Counted from the stretch's first letter, positions 11,872 through 23,749 are shown. The stretch: DNA of 64,000 nt from Chelonoidis abingdonii (GCF_003597395.2 NC_133774.1:39202986-39266985); one strand, 5' to 3'. Program-made: numbers and translations. Notes: generated by a model from the letters alone, not told the origin.

Positions 11872-13990
11872 CACAAGCAAGTATGACAGTAAGCAAGTGG
11901 AGCACAAGACTGTGATTTTATTGCAAATCCTCATGTATAAGTGCTGTGAAAGAGTGAAAGACACATACACAACAACTCTGCAGCACATGCATAATCTATC
12001 ATTACAAGTGGCTGTTGGCTTACCAATTCATTCCAAAACCCATAGCAAATTCCTCATGCAGCTTATGCAAAAAATTGGATCCTCTATTGATTACAATAAA
12101 GTACTCCTTCTGAAGCCTGCAATGAGGTTCTTCACCACAAGGAACTGAATGAAGAGTTGTACATTCCCCTAGACCTTGTCAAGTGTAGATTTATATTTCA
12201 TGATGCTGATAGCTTTGACTTCCTTGAAGATAAAGCAAATGGCAAAGGTACCCTTCATATTACTATTATGGTCTGCCATCAGGAGCATATTAATGGGACT
12301 CAGTTCCAGCTTCAGGTGCTGTCTGGAAAAGCAAAGAACCTTTCCTTGAAGAACCTTTCTGACTTCATGATTCACTCACTTTCCTATCAATATCCAAAAT
12401 ATTTCTAAAACCAAAAAGTTCAGTTTTCAATGAAGCAGCAGTTATAGCAACTATAGTAGAACTTTCTACATTCACTAACCTTGAATTCATTTGGTTATTG
12501 TGCAAACGTGGGTTGCACTCCATAGGCAAAAAATCACTGAGTACAACTTCAGAGATGGAAGATGTACCTTCAGGAAAAGAGATAGAAGATGTACCCTCAA
12601 ATGATCTGGACAACCAAGGCATACCATACCACACCATTTCAGGAGAAAGCTACATTCCAACCTTCCAAAGGTCAGCCTTTCACTCAGCACTACACTAAGT
12701 GTCACAGTGAATGTCCTTTGTATTCATCCTGCCAATCATACTTGCTAGGCCCAGAGATTGCTCAGTTCAGTTAACATTCCTTAAGCAGCTGGAATTCATG
12801 AACAAATACACTTGCAGAAATAAATCAAAATGTTTTGTGACCCTAGATATGGGCCTTTACAGTCCTGTTCAACAGCTAATAATGACCCATGGTGATCTTC
12901 ATGGACGATGGATTGTATGTCCTGGCTGCACATATTCCTGCATACAATTTTGTTGATGGCACTGCTATTCCTGAGATGTAGGGGATTTCACACTGACAAT
13001 ATTGTGAATCAAATTCTTGCAAGGAAAAAAGTTGTGACATGCGATAGCAGTGCACACCCGAACACTCGTTGCCCTTCAAAAATGCAATCTAGATATCTTC
13101 TTTGAAAAGCATACTGATGTGTTTGAAGTAATCTTCCCCAAAGGTATAGGACTTGCAACTCTAATTCCATACATCCAGTGTACTGTCCACATTCAGTGAC
13201 CTTTTGTGCATGATGGAGAGCTGCAATATCACAGAACGAACGGATCAAGCAATTCAATGAGATTGAATTGCCAACAAAGCCAACTTTCAGTATGGTGCAA
13301 TGATACATGAAGAGGGTTGAGTCTTTCCTGCTCTTTATTCAATCTGTCAGGACTGCTAATTGGAATTTGCACCTCGCAGCACTGAAAGACTTCATTAAAT
13401 ATGGTTTTGCTTTATATCTAATCAACTATTCTGTGACGATTGCCTGGAAGCTTGCTGAAATAAGAGTTGTAGGAAAAAAGTCTGACTCTGACATATGGCA
13501 AGGAATTTCAAAAAAGGGTTGCCAGTCCCCTTCTGTGCAGCCCTAGAACATGAAAACAGAGCAATGAAAGTAATCGGGTGTTGATAGGTATAACATAGTA
13601 TCCAAATACTTTCCTGTCTTTTCCTGATAACCCTAGAATTGCATCAAATTTTGAATGAAACATTAAACGTGGCTGGGATGACTTCTCTAAAAGTAATCAA
13701 ACACTATCTAAGCTGATTAGGTGCTATTAAATGCCAAGAAGGGGCAAATTTAAAGCTATAGGATGAGTTTACTCATACTGGCAACCCATTTGTATATGAC
13801 AGACCAGTGCTCATTAATATCATGATGAAAGCAGTCTTTGGTGATGAAATAGCTAAATATGTCAGTCAAATGGATACTTTGGGTCATGAGTTGTATAAAG
13901 CCCTCAAAACCCAAAGAATTATTCAAGGCTCCATCAATCTATAGACTCCAGTCAAGAAAAACAGATTAAAGTTCAGGATGCTGCAGAGAG

Positions 13991-15628
13991 GGGGAGGAGG
14001 AACCAAGAGGAAAGCAGTTACCAGTTGGTGATTTCCTCCTCCCAAAGGGGATGGCAAAACAGGGGTCCTCATTGTCCCTGGACCTACCAAAGTCACACCC
14101 TAGCTAGCAAGGTGAGTATAGATTAAGTATGAAATCCACAATGTATGTGTGAAATGTATTTTAACATACAATGTAGAAAGAGTGAGACACTGTTAGACCT
14201 GGCATTATAGGCAAATTCCAGTTCTACTAATTGTCTTTTACCTGCCTAAATTCTCATCTGTCATTCAGTTTGATACAGTATTTTTCAATTTCAGTCCTAA
14301 ATTTAACATATTGGATATACAGGTCACTGAGGTGGACAAACATGCTTTTTTCCAGTATTTATCTGGCAAAGCAAGCGTGACCTTTTCTTTCAGGTGCCAC
14401 ACACAATTATTCATAACTTGAATTTAGACTAAAGTGTGCTGTTTAAGGTTATATGTTAAAATCATCTGTAAACTGAATGTAGTGAAAACTGTGTCTGTAG
14501 GTTTATTAAATGGCATGTCACCTCAAAAGCACATCACTTAACATCAGTTTTGGTAATTTACACTTGCTGTCTGTTAGTATCCAGGAAGGGGGTGTTAAAC
14601 CAATGCCTCCGACCAAATAACATATTCCTCAGCGGCTGGTGACCTTCCTAGCTAAAAGACCACTTCTCTCCGCATGTAACACCTCTGCACTTGAAATCAG
14701 AGATTAGCCTGGAACTCCCTCTTTCCTCACCATGTAAATGCTGGTTTATTGCTCAAAACTAATGATTTATGCCTTGGTGTAATTGGAGAGAGATGGAGAG
14801 AGGGAGGAAGGGATGTGGGTGTGTGTTAAAGTGGTGATGTACAGGGGAGTTTTGCTGAAAGATAGCAGCTCACAGCTCTTTTGGGCAGGTATGCTTCTAG
14901 ACGGCTTTTGTACTTCTTTCACAGCAGTGGGCTGTGTAAGCTGGGTTTATTTCCTATAAATGTTTAATAAAATGTTCATTTTTAACAACACTCTGGTCTG
15001 AGAGTGTGACATTTGCACAATACAAGGATTCCTCAACCCAGTAACTCATTTATCTCATTGGCATGTGGCGCGAAGTAGGCTGAGGGATACAGGGTGCATA
15101 TGTGGGATTATGATTATTAGTCAACAAATACCTAAAGTCATATAGGATGTTCACATTATACGTTTATTTTGTTATTGATACTGTGTGGTGTCTTAGTCAT
15201 TGTAAGAAGCTCACACACCACTGTTTCATATAAATTGAAATAAATACATAATTTGTTTATAGTGTTGTCATGAGAGGTTAAAAAATTGCTGTATTCCACG
15301 TCAAAGGTAGTCTCATTTTAATGATGGGTTGAAGTGATGTTAGAAAAATAACAGCTTCTTATAATGTAAACATATTTGTTTGAATTTATCTAACAACATT
15401 TCCCATGATTCTTCATAAATACCTCAACATGTACTGGAGATATTCTTTCATGTATGCTTGAGCTTGGATATACTTCTACAATTACCCAAAACTGGGCCAG
15501 GTGGCATGTTACACACCTCTGGAACTGACCTGAGACCATCAATTCAGTCATTTAACATAGGTCTCTGAAAATCTTTCATAGATGTTCTGAGATAGACAAG
15601 CACAGTTGACATAGATATGAAAAAACGA
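13991..15628. other. Intergenic stretch, nothing recognised
   Basis: No gene, RNA gene or classifiable repeat. A run of purine-rich sequence (14780-14850) and an AATAAAAT-type signal near 14967 carry no supporting context. Confidence 0.35.
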
Positions 15629-15775
15629 GGAGTCCTTGTGCCACCTTAGAGACTAACAAATTTATAACCCACAAAAGCTTATGCCCAAATAAATTTGTTA
15701 GTCTCTAAGGTGGCACAAGGACTCCTCATTGTTTTTGCTGATACAGACTAACACGGCTATCCCTCTGAAACCTGT
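15629..15775. mobile_element. Penelope-like element 3' termini, head-to-head pair
   Basis: The minus-oriented terminus 'gaggagtccttgtgccacct' plus 'tagagactaacaaattt' (15629-15665) is followed after about 25 bp by the same sequence in plus orientation (15690-15730). The plus copy continues into 'gctgatacagactaacacgg' at 15735-15755. The terminus is the same one seen downstream of the GIY-YIG frame at 21340-21427. Inverted 3' ends are common in Penelope insertions. The pair forms a nearly perfect 40-bp hairpin stem. Confidence 0.75.
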
Positions 15776-16354
15776 CACAGATAGGAAAGGTTCCATATTC
15801 TGCTAGCAGTCTCCTAATCCCCTTTCCCCCCAAATCAGGTGTGCATTTTTAGTGCCATATGACAATGCATACAACATTCTAAAAAATGGCAGATTTTGAC
15901 TATATAACATTTTGAAAAGTTTACTTATTACTGCTACACTGGTGACAATTCAGTAATTCCAGTCCTCTAAAATCAGAGGCCTCTTTTAAAAATAAAACAG
16001 TTATATTAGCAAGACCATGAATAAATCATCTAAAACTAATCCTTACATGATAAACACAAAGAAAAAGGTCTTTTATGCAATAAAAGTTAAATTTATCAAT
16101 AGACCTTCAAAGAGGTTTGTTAATAGCAGTAATCTCAGGAAAACTCTTTTGTTGAGATTTTCACTATTAGTTCAGAAGTGACAGAAAATTGGTAATGCCA
16201 TAAATTGTGAGGCTTAGATTTGAACTACATATTTCTTCATGTCAGTAGCCAAAAAGGGTAATGCATGACTGGACTAGCATGGCCTGGATACATAGTGGAC
16301 ACTAAGAATTCCAGGAAAATTTTAGGTCATTTATCCATCATCAGTAAAAGAACA

Positions 16355-16532
16355 GAGGGAGGGATAGCTCAGTGGTTTGAGAATTGGCCTGCTAAACCCA
16401 GGGTTGTGAGCCCAATCCTTGGGAGGCCCACTTAGGGATCTGGGGCAAAATCAGTACTTGGTCCTGCTAGTGAAGGGAGGGAACTGGACTCGATGACCTT
16501 TCAGGGTCCCTTCCAGCTCTATGAGATATGTA
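16355..16532 (+). mobile_element. tRNA-derived SINE of turtle type
   Basis: The head 'gggatagctcagtggtttga' has a good RNA polymerase III A box (tagctcagtgg). The B box lies in 'ggttgtgagcccaatcc', about 35 bp downstream and partly decayed. The body 'gggaactggactcgatgacc' and tail 'tcccttccagctctatga' resemble a CR1-type LINE 3' end, which is how such SINEs borrow LINE machinery. The element ends in short TA-rich repeats (tatgtatatattta). This is the best single marker for a turtle source. Confidence 0.88.
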
Positions 16533-16599
16533 TATATTTATGTAACATTAAAACATTGCTTTATTTATTAAAAAGCATGATTCCTGTTTCAAATAACTT

Positions 16600-17160
16600 A
16601 CATGTATATAGAAGACTTTTGTAGAATTTGGTATTAAGCTACTAGCTAATGGAAAATCTCATGAAGAGAAATTGAAAAAATTGGCGCTGTTTACCTTAAA
16701 AAGGAAACGATAAAAGGGGACGTGATAAAGTAATTTATATAAAGGTAGATCAGGAGTTTCTGTTGTCCCTGCCCCATAACAGTAGAACAAAGGGAAACAT
16801 TTAATGAAACTGAATGGAAGAAAATTCAAACAGATAAAAATATACCATTTCACACAACACATAAAGACTGTGGAACTCCTTCCCACAGTATGTCATTGGA
16901 GTCAATTTTAAGAAGATTCAAAAAGATATGGGACATTTACCTGAACAACAAGAATAGTTGGAGTCATAGAATAGTAAAGTTTTGGAAACGATATTAAACC
17001 TCATGCTTCAGGGCTTAAACCAATCTCTATTAGGAGCTAATGCGTTCTTTCACTTTCCTCTGAAGAATCTGGTGCTGAGCCTTGCTGGAGACATATTATT
17101 AGAACAGCTGGACCATGAGTCTGATCCAGTATAGCAATTCTTGTGTTCCTAATAAGATAC
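16600..17160 (+). mobile_element. CR1-type LINE 3' end fragment
   Basis: Reads as the degraded LINE 3' region: 'tttcacacaacacataaagactgtggaactccttcccaca' style text (16850-16890), then 'gagtctgatccagtatagcaattcttgtgttcct' style text at 17117-17150. No intact reading frame; the 75-codon minus-strand frame here is antisense. Confidence 0.7.
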
Positions 17161-17479
17161 TGTAGAAATATAATACTTCCACAGAAATTTCTTTACAATC
17201 ATATAGAATTTAATAGAAAATGAAAATCTTTCTACAGTTTTTTCAAAGCATCCTATAACCTCACTTAACCAATTTTCTGCTACTGAAGGAGCGTTGGGCC
17301 TGGTACACCTCAGTCCCACCTATTCTCAGCCTGTGACATATAACAGTTTAGTCTCCAGATGGCTGTAACACTTTAGTATAATTTCTGTTGTTGGGTGAAG
17401 ATGTTGGGTTCAGTTGGTGACCTGTGATACACAGAAGGTCATTCTAGTGGATCTTGGTGGCCCCCTTTGGCTTAAAACT

Positions 17480-18650
17480 CTGACTTTAAGGGCTACTCTA
17501 AGGGCTTGGCTACACTTGCAAGTTGCAGCGCTGGTGAGGGTGTTACAGCGCTGCAGCTTACCAGGTGTCCACACTTACAGAGCTCAGCCAGCGCTGCAAC
17601 TCCCTTCCTGCAGCGCTGGCTGTACACCTGGTCTTTTACGGGTGTAGCGAATCCAGCGCTGCTGATGCAGCGCTGCTCATCAGGTGTGGACACTCACCAG
17701 CGTGTTATTTGGTCTCCAGGGTATTAGGAGGTATCCCACAATTCCTGTATACAACAAACCGGAAGGTCTCCCGAGCTACTTTTCTAAAACAAACCACAGC
17801 TGCTCTTTGCTGCAGCGAACGAGTGAGCCGAGGCTTTGAATGTTCACAGCTGTTTGCTGAGGAGACAAACAGCACGGCGGGGGGTGGGGGGGGAGGAGGG
17901 AGTCCGTCGGAGAAGCTGCTTATCTGGTCTGAAGCCTTTTTACATTAAGGAGTGATTGAAGAGGGGTGGGGGAAATGGCCAGAATTTGCAAGGCAGGGAG
18001 CTGTCACACAGTGTCTGCTCCAAAATCCATTCTCTCTGTCTCCCCGACGCTCTCTGTCACACTCCACCCCACCCCCGTCTTTTGAACTTGCAAGGCAGGG
18101 AGCTGTCACAGTGTCTGCTCAAAAATCCACTCTCTGTTTCTCAGCAAGACTCTCCTGTCACACTCCACCCCACCCCCATCTTTTGAAAAGCACGATTGCA
18201 GCCACTTGAACGTTTGGATTAGCTGCCCACGATGCACCACTCCCAACAGTGCTGCAAATGCTGCAAATGTGGCCACACTGCAGCGCTGGTCGCTGTCAGT
18301 GTGGACACACTGCAGCGCTGGCCCTACACAGCTGTACGACCACAGCTGTAACTACTAGCGCTGCAAAAATGTAAGTGTAGCCATGCCCTAAACTAAAAAT
18401 GCTACAGTGGTGCAGCTGCAACAATGCAGCTGCACTGCTGTAATGCATCTGATGAAGATGCTCTGTGCCAGTGGGAAAGCTCTCTCCACGAAGCAGTAGC
18501 TATGTTGGCAAGAGAAGCTTTCCCACTGACATAGCGCTGTCCACACAGGCACTTAGGTGGTATAATTTACATCACTTGGGGGGTGGTTTATTCACACCCC
18601 TGAACCACCTAAATTTACAGGTTACGTTGGTATGTGTAGACAAGCCCTAA
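17480..18650. mobile_element. Older hAT-like MITE hosting a nested element
   Basis: The right half (18395-18648) ends in 'gtatgtgtagacaagccct' and contains internal complementary blocks ('gggaaagctctctcc' and 'gagaagctttcccac'), typical of palindromic turtle MITEs. The left end is reduced to a short stub, 'taagggctact', at 17488-17498, immediately before the inner element. The left boundary is therefore uncertain. Confidence 0.5.
17501..18389. mobile_element. Non-autonomous hAT-like element, about 890 bp
   Basis: The left end 'agggcttggctacactt' and right end 'aagtgtagccatgccct' are inverted repeats. 'gcagcgctgg/ccagcgctgc' motifs recur just inside both ends (17524-17700 and 18280-18320), giving long subterminal inverted repeats. 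A roughly 100-bp unit beginning 'ttgcaaggcagggagctgtc' occurs twice (17985-18080 and 18088-18185), a tandem duplication. No protein is encoded; the 127-codon frame at 17565-17948 crosses the terminal repeats and has no domain. A clear target duplication was not found. Confidence 0.7.
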
Positions 18651-18659
18651 AAGAACAAA

Positions 18660-20700
18660 ACTAACAGTATAGAAATAACCATACTGGGTCCAATCAGTAA
18701 TCCGTTGTGTCACCATGTGACAGTACCAGATAATTCAAAAGAAAGAGCAGGAAACCCCATTGCAGATTATTATGGAATAATTTATGGGGGGAAGTTTCTT
18801 TCTATTTTAATCAGTCACTAGTTTATGCCCTGAATCTTGAGGGTTTTATATACCTCCCATCTCCAGATTCTTTTCCACTGGTATAACTACATATGTTCAC
18901 ATTCAAATACATGTCTAATCCTTTTTGGAACCTTGCAAAGTTCTTGATCTCAATGACAAGTTTGAGCTTTTTGTTCGTCCATTTGATTTGTTGCTGATCA
19001 GAATACTGGCTTTTTAAAAGCTGTCAAGTAGGATTTTGTTGACCTCCCTTCTCCCATAACACACAAACATCTAAAAGATTGTCTTTATACTTTCACAAAC
19101 ACAGAAATTTACCTTGGTACTCAAAGTGCATAACACTAAAGATGACTTTTTTTTAAAGTTGTGAACAAGTGAAAATAAGGAGTTATAATGGAACCATATA
19201 GACACATTTTCCAAGTGGAAAATCCAAGTAGATCAAGATTTTCAAAAATAGGAGCCAAAAATTAGTTATCTAAATCCGCATTTAGGCGCCTAAATATGTG
19301 GCCTGATTTTCAAAAGTGCTAAACATGCACCAGATCCCACAGAATAGAACAGAAACTACTGAGTGCTCAACACTTTTTAAAATCAGAGTGTTGATGATCT
19401 CTCTGACAGCTTTTTTTTTAAATGTATAGTGTCACTCTATCCTACTCTAATTCATTTAAGCTGCCATACTTTAACATCTTCTTTCCAAATTGGAGAGACT
19501 GACTACCTTCACAGCCAGCCCCAATTCTGCTCCTTGATTAACTGATGGGGTCCTTAAAGAACTGACTGGCCAATATACTTCCTCAGGAAATAAAATAGTT
19601 GTCTTTATTTCTCAGTACATCCATTCCCAGCCAGAATATTTAATTTCTCATTCATGCTATGATTATGTCACTGGAAGGTCTTTTGTTAGTTAAAGAAGGA
19701 TCCATATACTCTTACTCGGTCAATTTAGGGTACATAATTTGCCTACAGGCCTTGGAGAAGAGAAGGAAAAATGTGAGCAGCTAGAGCTTCCAGCATGACT
19801 AATTGTCCCTGAGGGGGTGTTTGTGGGTTGGGCAATGTGATATCTGTTATGAGCGGAGTACAAGCTATATCTAGAATCACCTGTTACCAGCCTCCCTCCT
19901 CTGCTCATAAGACATTATTTTGTATGTAGGCATAATGCCTCCTAATACCATGGCTCAGGCAATGCATCTCCTCTCCCTTCCTAGCATGGATCAGCCTTTT
20001 AAGATCCATAATTAAATTCCCGTCTCCCAGATTACAAGTGGAATAAAATTTGAGAAACCCCCTGAAAACTTCAATAAATATACTATATTTGTAGGGAAAA
20101 TATTTACATACAATTTACAATTACTGCTAATGTACATGCATGTATAGTACAAATATGTAACAAAATACGACATTCACTGCTGGAGAAAAAAGGAGTTATG
20201 TTTGTGGGTTAAAGAAGGCAGTTCTACTAAATCTAAAGGAGTGTAGTAAATGAGGCAAAAATATGTTTTCCTCCAGTAACAAACATCCCTACTCCTCCCC
20301 TTCCCAAAGAAACCCCTCAATAAACAAAAAACCCCTTTTAATTTCAAACTAGTTAACAGATACTCTTGGCACACACTTTCCCTTCAATCAATACACTATG
20401 TTTACAATTTTAATTCACAACTGCTGTAGAACATCATATTGACACAATGCAAAGACGTTTTCATATAATTTTACATTAATTTATTAATATGTAACGTTCT
20501 ACCTATGTAAGGGCAGTCATGAATTCAAGTGCACTGTAAAGCCTCAGCTGCCTGACCTGTTCTAACACATTCTACCCAGGCCGCTTCGTAGACTCACTCA
20601 TGTTTTTGGTATCTCTTCCACTCAATGCTTTTTCAGTCACACTGTATGGTCAACTTCATGCTACTATGTTCAGCAGCACAATATTTTGGGAATAAATAAA
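18660..20700. other. Intergenic stretch with one ancient repeat, otherwise unannotated
   Basis: At 19215-19390 lies an old amniote dispersed repeat ('gcatttaggcgcctaaatatg', 'gtggcctgattttcaaaag', 'actgagtgctcaacactt'); this assignment is from memory. Nothing else is recognised. The 62- and 66-codon frames at 19720-19908 and 20174-20374 (minus) have no recognisable features. Confidence 0.4.
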
Positions 20701-20719
20701 TGATCTATTTCTACCATTA

Positions 20720-21427
20720 TTAGCCTTGTAAAACAGCATCTCTCCCACACAACCACATCTGAGATACAGATCAGGGGCTCGTTCACTTGCACATCTACCA
20801 ATGTGATATATGCCATCATGCGCCAGCAATGCCCCTCTGCCATATACATTGGCCAAACCGGACAGTCTCTACGCAAAAGAATAAATGGACACAAATCTGA
20901 CATCACAAATCATAACATTCAAAAGCCAGTGGGAGAACATTTCAAACTCTCTAACCTCTCAATGACAGACTTGAAGGTGGCAATTTTTCAACAAAAAAAC
21001 TTCAAAAACAGACTCCAAAGAGAGACTGCTGAACTTGAATTAATATGCAAATTAGATACAATTAACTTAGGTTTGAAAACTGGGAATGGTTGGGCCATTA
21101 CACTAATTGAATCTATTTCCCATGTTAAGTATCCGCACACCTTCTATGGGTCATCTTGATTATCACTTCAAAAGCTTTTTTTTCTCCTGCTGATGATAGC
21201 TCATCTCAATTGATTGGCCTCTTACAGTTGATATGGCTACTTCTACCTTTTCATGTTCTTTGTATGTATAAATATCTTCTTGCTGTATGTTCCAGTCTAT
21301 GCATTCAATGAAGTGGCCTGTAGCCCACGAAAGCTTATGCTCAAATAAATTTGTTAGTCTCTAAGGTGCCACAAGTTCTCCTGTTCTTTTTGAGGATACA
21401 GACTAACACAGCTACTACTCTGAAACC
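20720..21427 (+). mobile_element. Penelope-like retroelement, 3' part (GIY-YIG end, 3' UTR and terminus)
   Basis: The coding end of a Penelope polyprotein begins near 20725 and runs to the stop at 21159. It is followed by a 3' UTR and the terminus 'aaataaatttgttagtctct' / 'aaggtgccacaagttctcct' (21340-21385), ending near 'ctactactctgaaacc' at 21427. The reverse transcriptase upstream is missing. Penelope elements use an RT related to telomerase together with a GIY-YIG endonuclease. Confidence 0.88.
20740..21159 (+). pseudogene. Penelope GIY-YIG endonuclease domain, 5'-truncated
   Basis: From 20740 the frame gives a linker and IRGSFTCTSTN, then the open 118-codon segment at 20803-21159. Here VIYAI stands for the GIY strand, and IYIGQTGQSLRKR holds YIG plus the arginine of the active-site helix. 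INGHKSDI follows, then VGEHF, and later ETAELELI with the metal-binding glutamate, followed by KLDTINLGLKTGNGW. All landmark residues of the family are present, so this domain is better preserved than any other coding piece in the window. A frameshift near 20738 breaks the upstream CxxC-like segment, and no RT domain precedes it, so it is a dead fragment. The first Met is only an internal codon. Confidence 0.85.
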
Positions 21428-21429
21428 AG

Positions 21430-22290
21430 TTTTAAAAAAATGATCAATAGAAGTTTTCATGATACTTTGTTTGACTAATCCAGCAGATAGTACTAAATTA
21501 GGTACAAAAGCAAGTCTCTGCCTTAATCTTTTACAGTCTTAACCATATAGTCCTAGCTCAGAGGGGTGTTACAAATACTAATTTTTATTTTTAAAATATT
21601 GAGAAAATATAAAGCTATCCACAGTGCCAAACAAATGTAATTAAAGCAATTCAAAAACAGCAGGGTTAGTATTATGGTTTAGTAATAAACTCACTGGTGG
21701 TACTTAGGTCTGAGGCTGAGGCCAAGTGCCATTAACCACTAGAGCGTGTAATTTTTAGACCATAATACATCTCCTGGAGTGTCTTCTGAAATTATACTAA
21801 TTTCTAATGAAAATATGAGCAATATGAGAAGAAGAAAAAACTTTAAATTAGATATAAGGTTACATTTGAAGAAATGATCTAATAATTTTAAAGATATGAT
21901 AAATCATTAAAATTTTAATGAGAAACTTTTAAAATAATAACTTAATTGCTGAAACGGAGAAAAAAATAAATGATCAACCATTTAATTTATTTATAATTGG
22001 AAAAAGCAGATTGCCATGAAAAGTACAATTAGCAAAAACTAGCCTGCATTTTACTTTTCGGACTGGTGGTGGTGCTGGATTGCAGTTCATGCTGGTACTG
22101 CTTAAGAGTCTTCATGTTACCAAAGTTTAAGTTTGTTAAGATAGTTAGTACTCATGGCCTGCATGCCATACAAAACAGTTTCAGTTTTAAGAGTGTCTTG
22201 ACAGCATTTAACTGAACACTTGTGAAAAGCAGGGGTTTTGCTGGCATATGTGAACAGGCTTCCAAGTTCAACTAATATCCTTCAAAATTA
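21430..22290. other. AT-rich stretch, nothing recognised
   Basis: Low-complexity AT-rich DNA around 21780-22010, with no gene or repeat I can name. Confidence 0.35.
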
Positions 22291-22294
22291 AAGA

Positions 22295-22513
22295 CTGTGG
22301 TCTCCAAACTTTTTACATTGTTCCCCCCCTTACCCTGTCCATACCACACACACCCACACCTGCAACTGGGGCCACATCTGGGAGCAGGGAGTGGAGCTAA
22401 GGCTGGCAGCCGGGGCCCCTGGTGCAGGGCCAGGAATGGAACCCCAGGTACAGCTGGGGCTGAGGTCAGGAGTGGAGGTGGGTGGGACACCCCCCACAGT
22501 TTGGGGAACTCTG
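22295..22513. mobile_element. hAT-like MITE, about 219 bp
   Basis: The left end 'ctgtggtctccaaactttt' and right end 'agtttggggaactctg' are inverted repeats of the 'caggggttccccaaac' type. Candidate 8-bp duplications 'attaaaga' (22287-22294) and 'gtttaaga' (22514-22521) agree at 6 of 8 positions. The interior is GC-rich. Frames of 110 and 99 codons cross the element on opposite strands and are not genes. Confidence 0.6.
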
Positions 22514-22889
22514 GTTTAAGATCATGTGAGTGGCCCTGTTGGGTAATTTTGAATCCCTTTCTCCAAAAGAATAAGGAGATGTCAACCTTGCCTTGACAAT
22601 ACAAAATGACAGACTGCAGAGTGATCAGAAAAGCCTAGTTTCAATAATGGAAATGTATTCTTCAGGCTGGATTCAAAGTTTTAAGATTTTTAAACTTGAA
22701 CACTCAAGAAAAAAGTGTTTTTAAATATTTTTAATTATTTCAGAACCTATGGAGCAACAACAGTTGATAGGATGTTATTCGAATTGAAACTGTGGTATAA
22801 GTTTAATGATGAAGAGAAAAATTACTCACCTAACAGTAACTGAGGTTCAGAAAGCGTGCATATGAGATGTGTGATAGCGAGGAATCTGC

Positions 22890-23749
22890 TGTGTGGGAGT
22901 GAGGCTCTGGTTCAAATTGAGTCCAGGTGATCTCCAATGAATTCAATTTGCTGTGTAGGTGTCAGGGTGGATTTTTGAATGTTCATTTGCAGGCCTAAGC
23001 TGTGGAAGAAGGAGATGGCGAAATGGCTAGCTTGTAGCGTCTCATTGTATGAGTTGCCTTTGATAAGGGAAAAGTATGATCCCGTATCTGCGGAGGTGGG
23101 CCATGACTACAAATAGGGTTGAAAGGGAGTACCCTGTATTGAAAGTGGTCATGTCCAAGTGTGAGTGGACTAGGTGAATGGGTATGTGAAAACAGGCATC
23201 CTGTAGGTCGAGGGCTGTGAACCAGTCCCCTTGTTCCAGAGCAGGTATTATTGTGCCCCGTGTGACCATCCTGAATTTTTGTACCCTTACGAATTTGTTC
23301 AGTTGGCGTAGGTCTAGTACAGGCCTCCATCTTCCAGTCTTTTTCTGGGTCAGAAAGTAGTGGGAGTAGAAGAACCCTTTTCATTGATATTTTGTTGGTA
23401 CAGGTTCCACTCCACCAAGCTATAGAAGATGAGCCACTTCTACGCGAAGTAGGTGCTCATGAGAGGGACAGGGAAGGGGGAAGGTCGGAAGATAGGATAT
23501 AAAAGGGATGGAGTAACCAGACTGAAGTATTTCCAGGACCCAATGGTCCTGTGTAATCTGCTGCCAGGCATGGTGGAAAACCTCGAGGCAGTGGCCAAAC
23601 AGGCAAATAGGTGGTGGGGTCAAGGGATGGTCGTGCAGATCCTCAACCAAAGCTTCAAAATTGTTGTTTATTTCACAATGAGTGGGAGGTAGCCTGTTGT
23701 GCTTGGTTTTGTCTCTGCCTAGGAGGTCTGGAGTGGTTCCTGGGTGCAT
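22890..23749 (-). pseudogene. DIRS reverse transcriptase, fragmented
   Basis: Minus-strand pieces spell the DIRS RT signature. GDWFTALDLQDACFHIPIH (within 23042-23269) is motif A with the catalytic Asp in LDLQDA. Then VVMAHLRRYGIILFPY follows, where the YLDD box should be; here it reads YQRQ, so the catalytic aspartates are lost. The usual FGLSSAPRVF-type segment between these blocks is deleted. Further downstream, in another frame, come a stretch like NIQKSTLTPTQQIEFIGDHLDSI and one like RASLPH, the end of the RT connection region. Frameshifts occur about every 100-200 bp. Confidence 0.8.

Larger units (their letters stand above)
10650..13990 (+). pseudogene. Degraded copy of an uncharacterised, multi-copy (probably mobile-element-borne) protein family
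   Basis: A chain of broken plus-strand frames reads in one order over 3.3 kb. First comes an AHAHDIAYH motif near 10915-10965, followed by a tyrosine-rich block that looks like D-A-x-x-x-D-x-x-Y-H-x-x-C-Y with the Cys codon now a stop. Then AKHEKISVCDLYYY (11400-11450), a central block LDLVKCRFIFHDADSFDF followed by GKGTLHITIMVCHQ (12165-12290), and a block near GDLHGRWIV (12890). Next are KRVESFLLFIQSVRTANWNLHLA (13307-13390) and finally NPFVYDRP and LGHELYKAL (13780-13910). I recall these blocks, in this order, from long 'uncharacterised' proteins repeated in fish, turtle and cnidarian genomes; I cannot name a function. More than ten stops or shifts and an internal MITE show it is dead. No start codon or promoter can be assigned. 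Confidence 0.6.

Noticed and set aside
11524..12148. 120- and 149-codon open frames on the plus strand
   Set aside because: They run across the 385-bp hAT MITE into the pseudogene. Only the part from about 11890 reflects the old coding sequence.
16355..16532. A functional tRNA gene
   Set aside because: The A box is good, but the B box is decayed, the cloverleaf does not close, and the body continues into a SINE tail.
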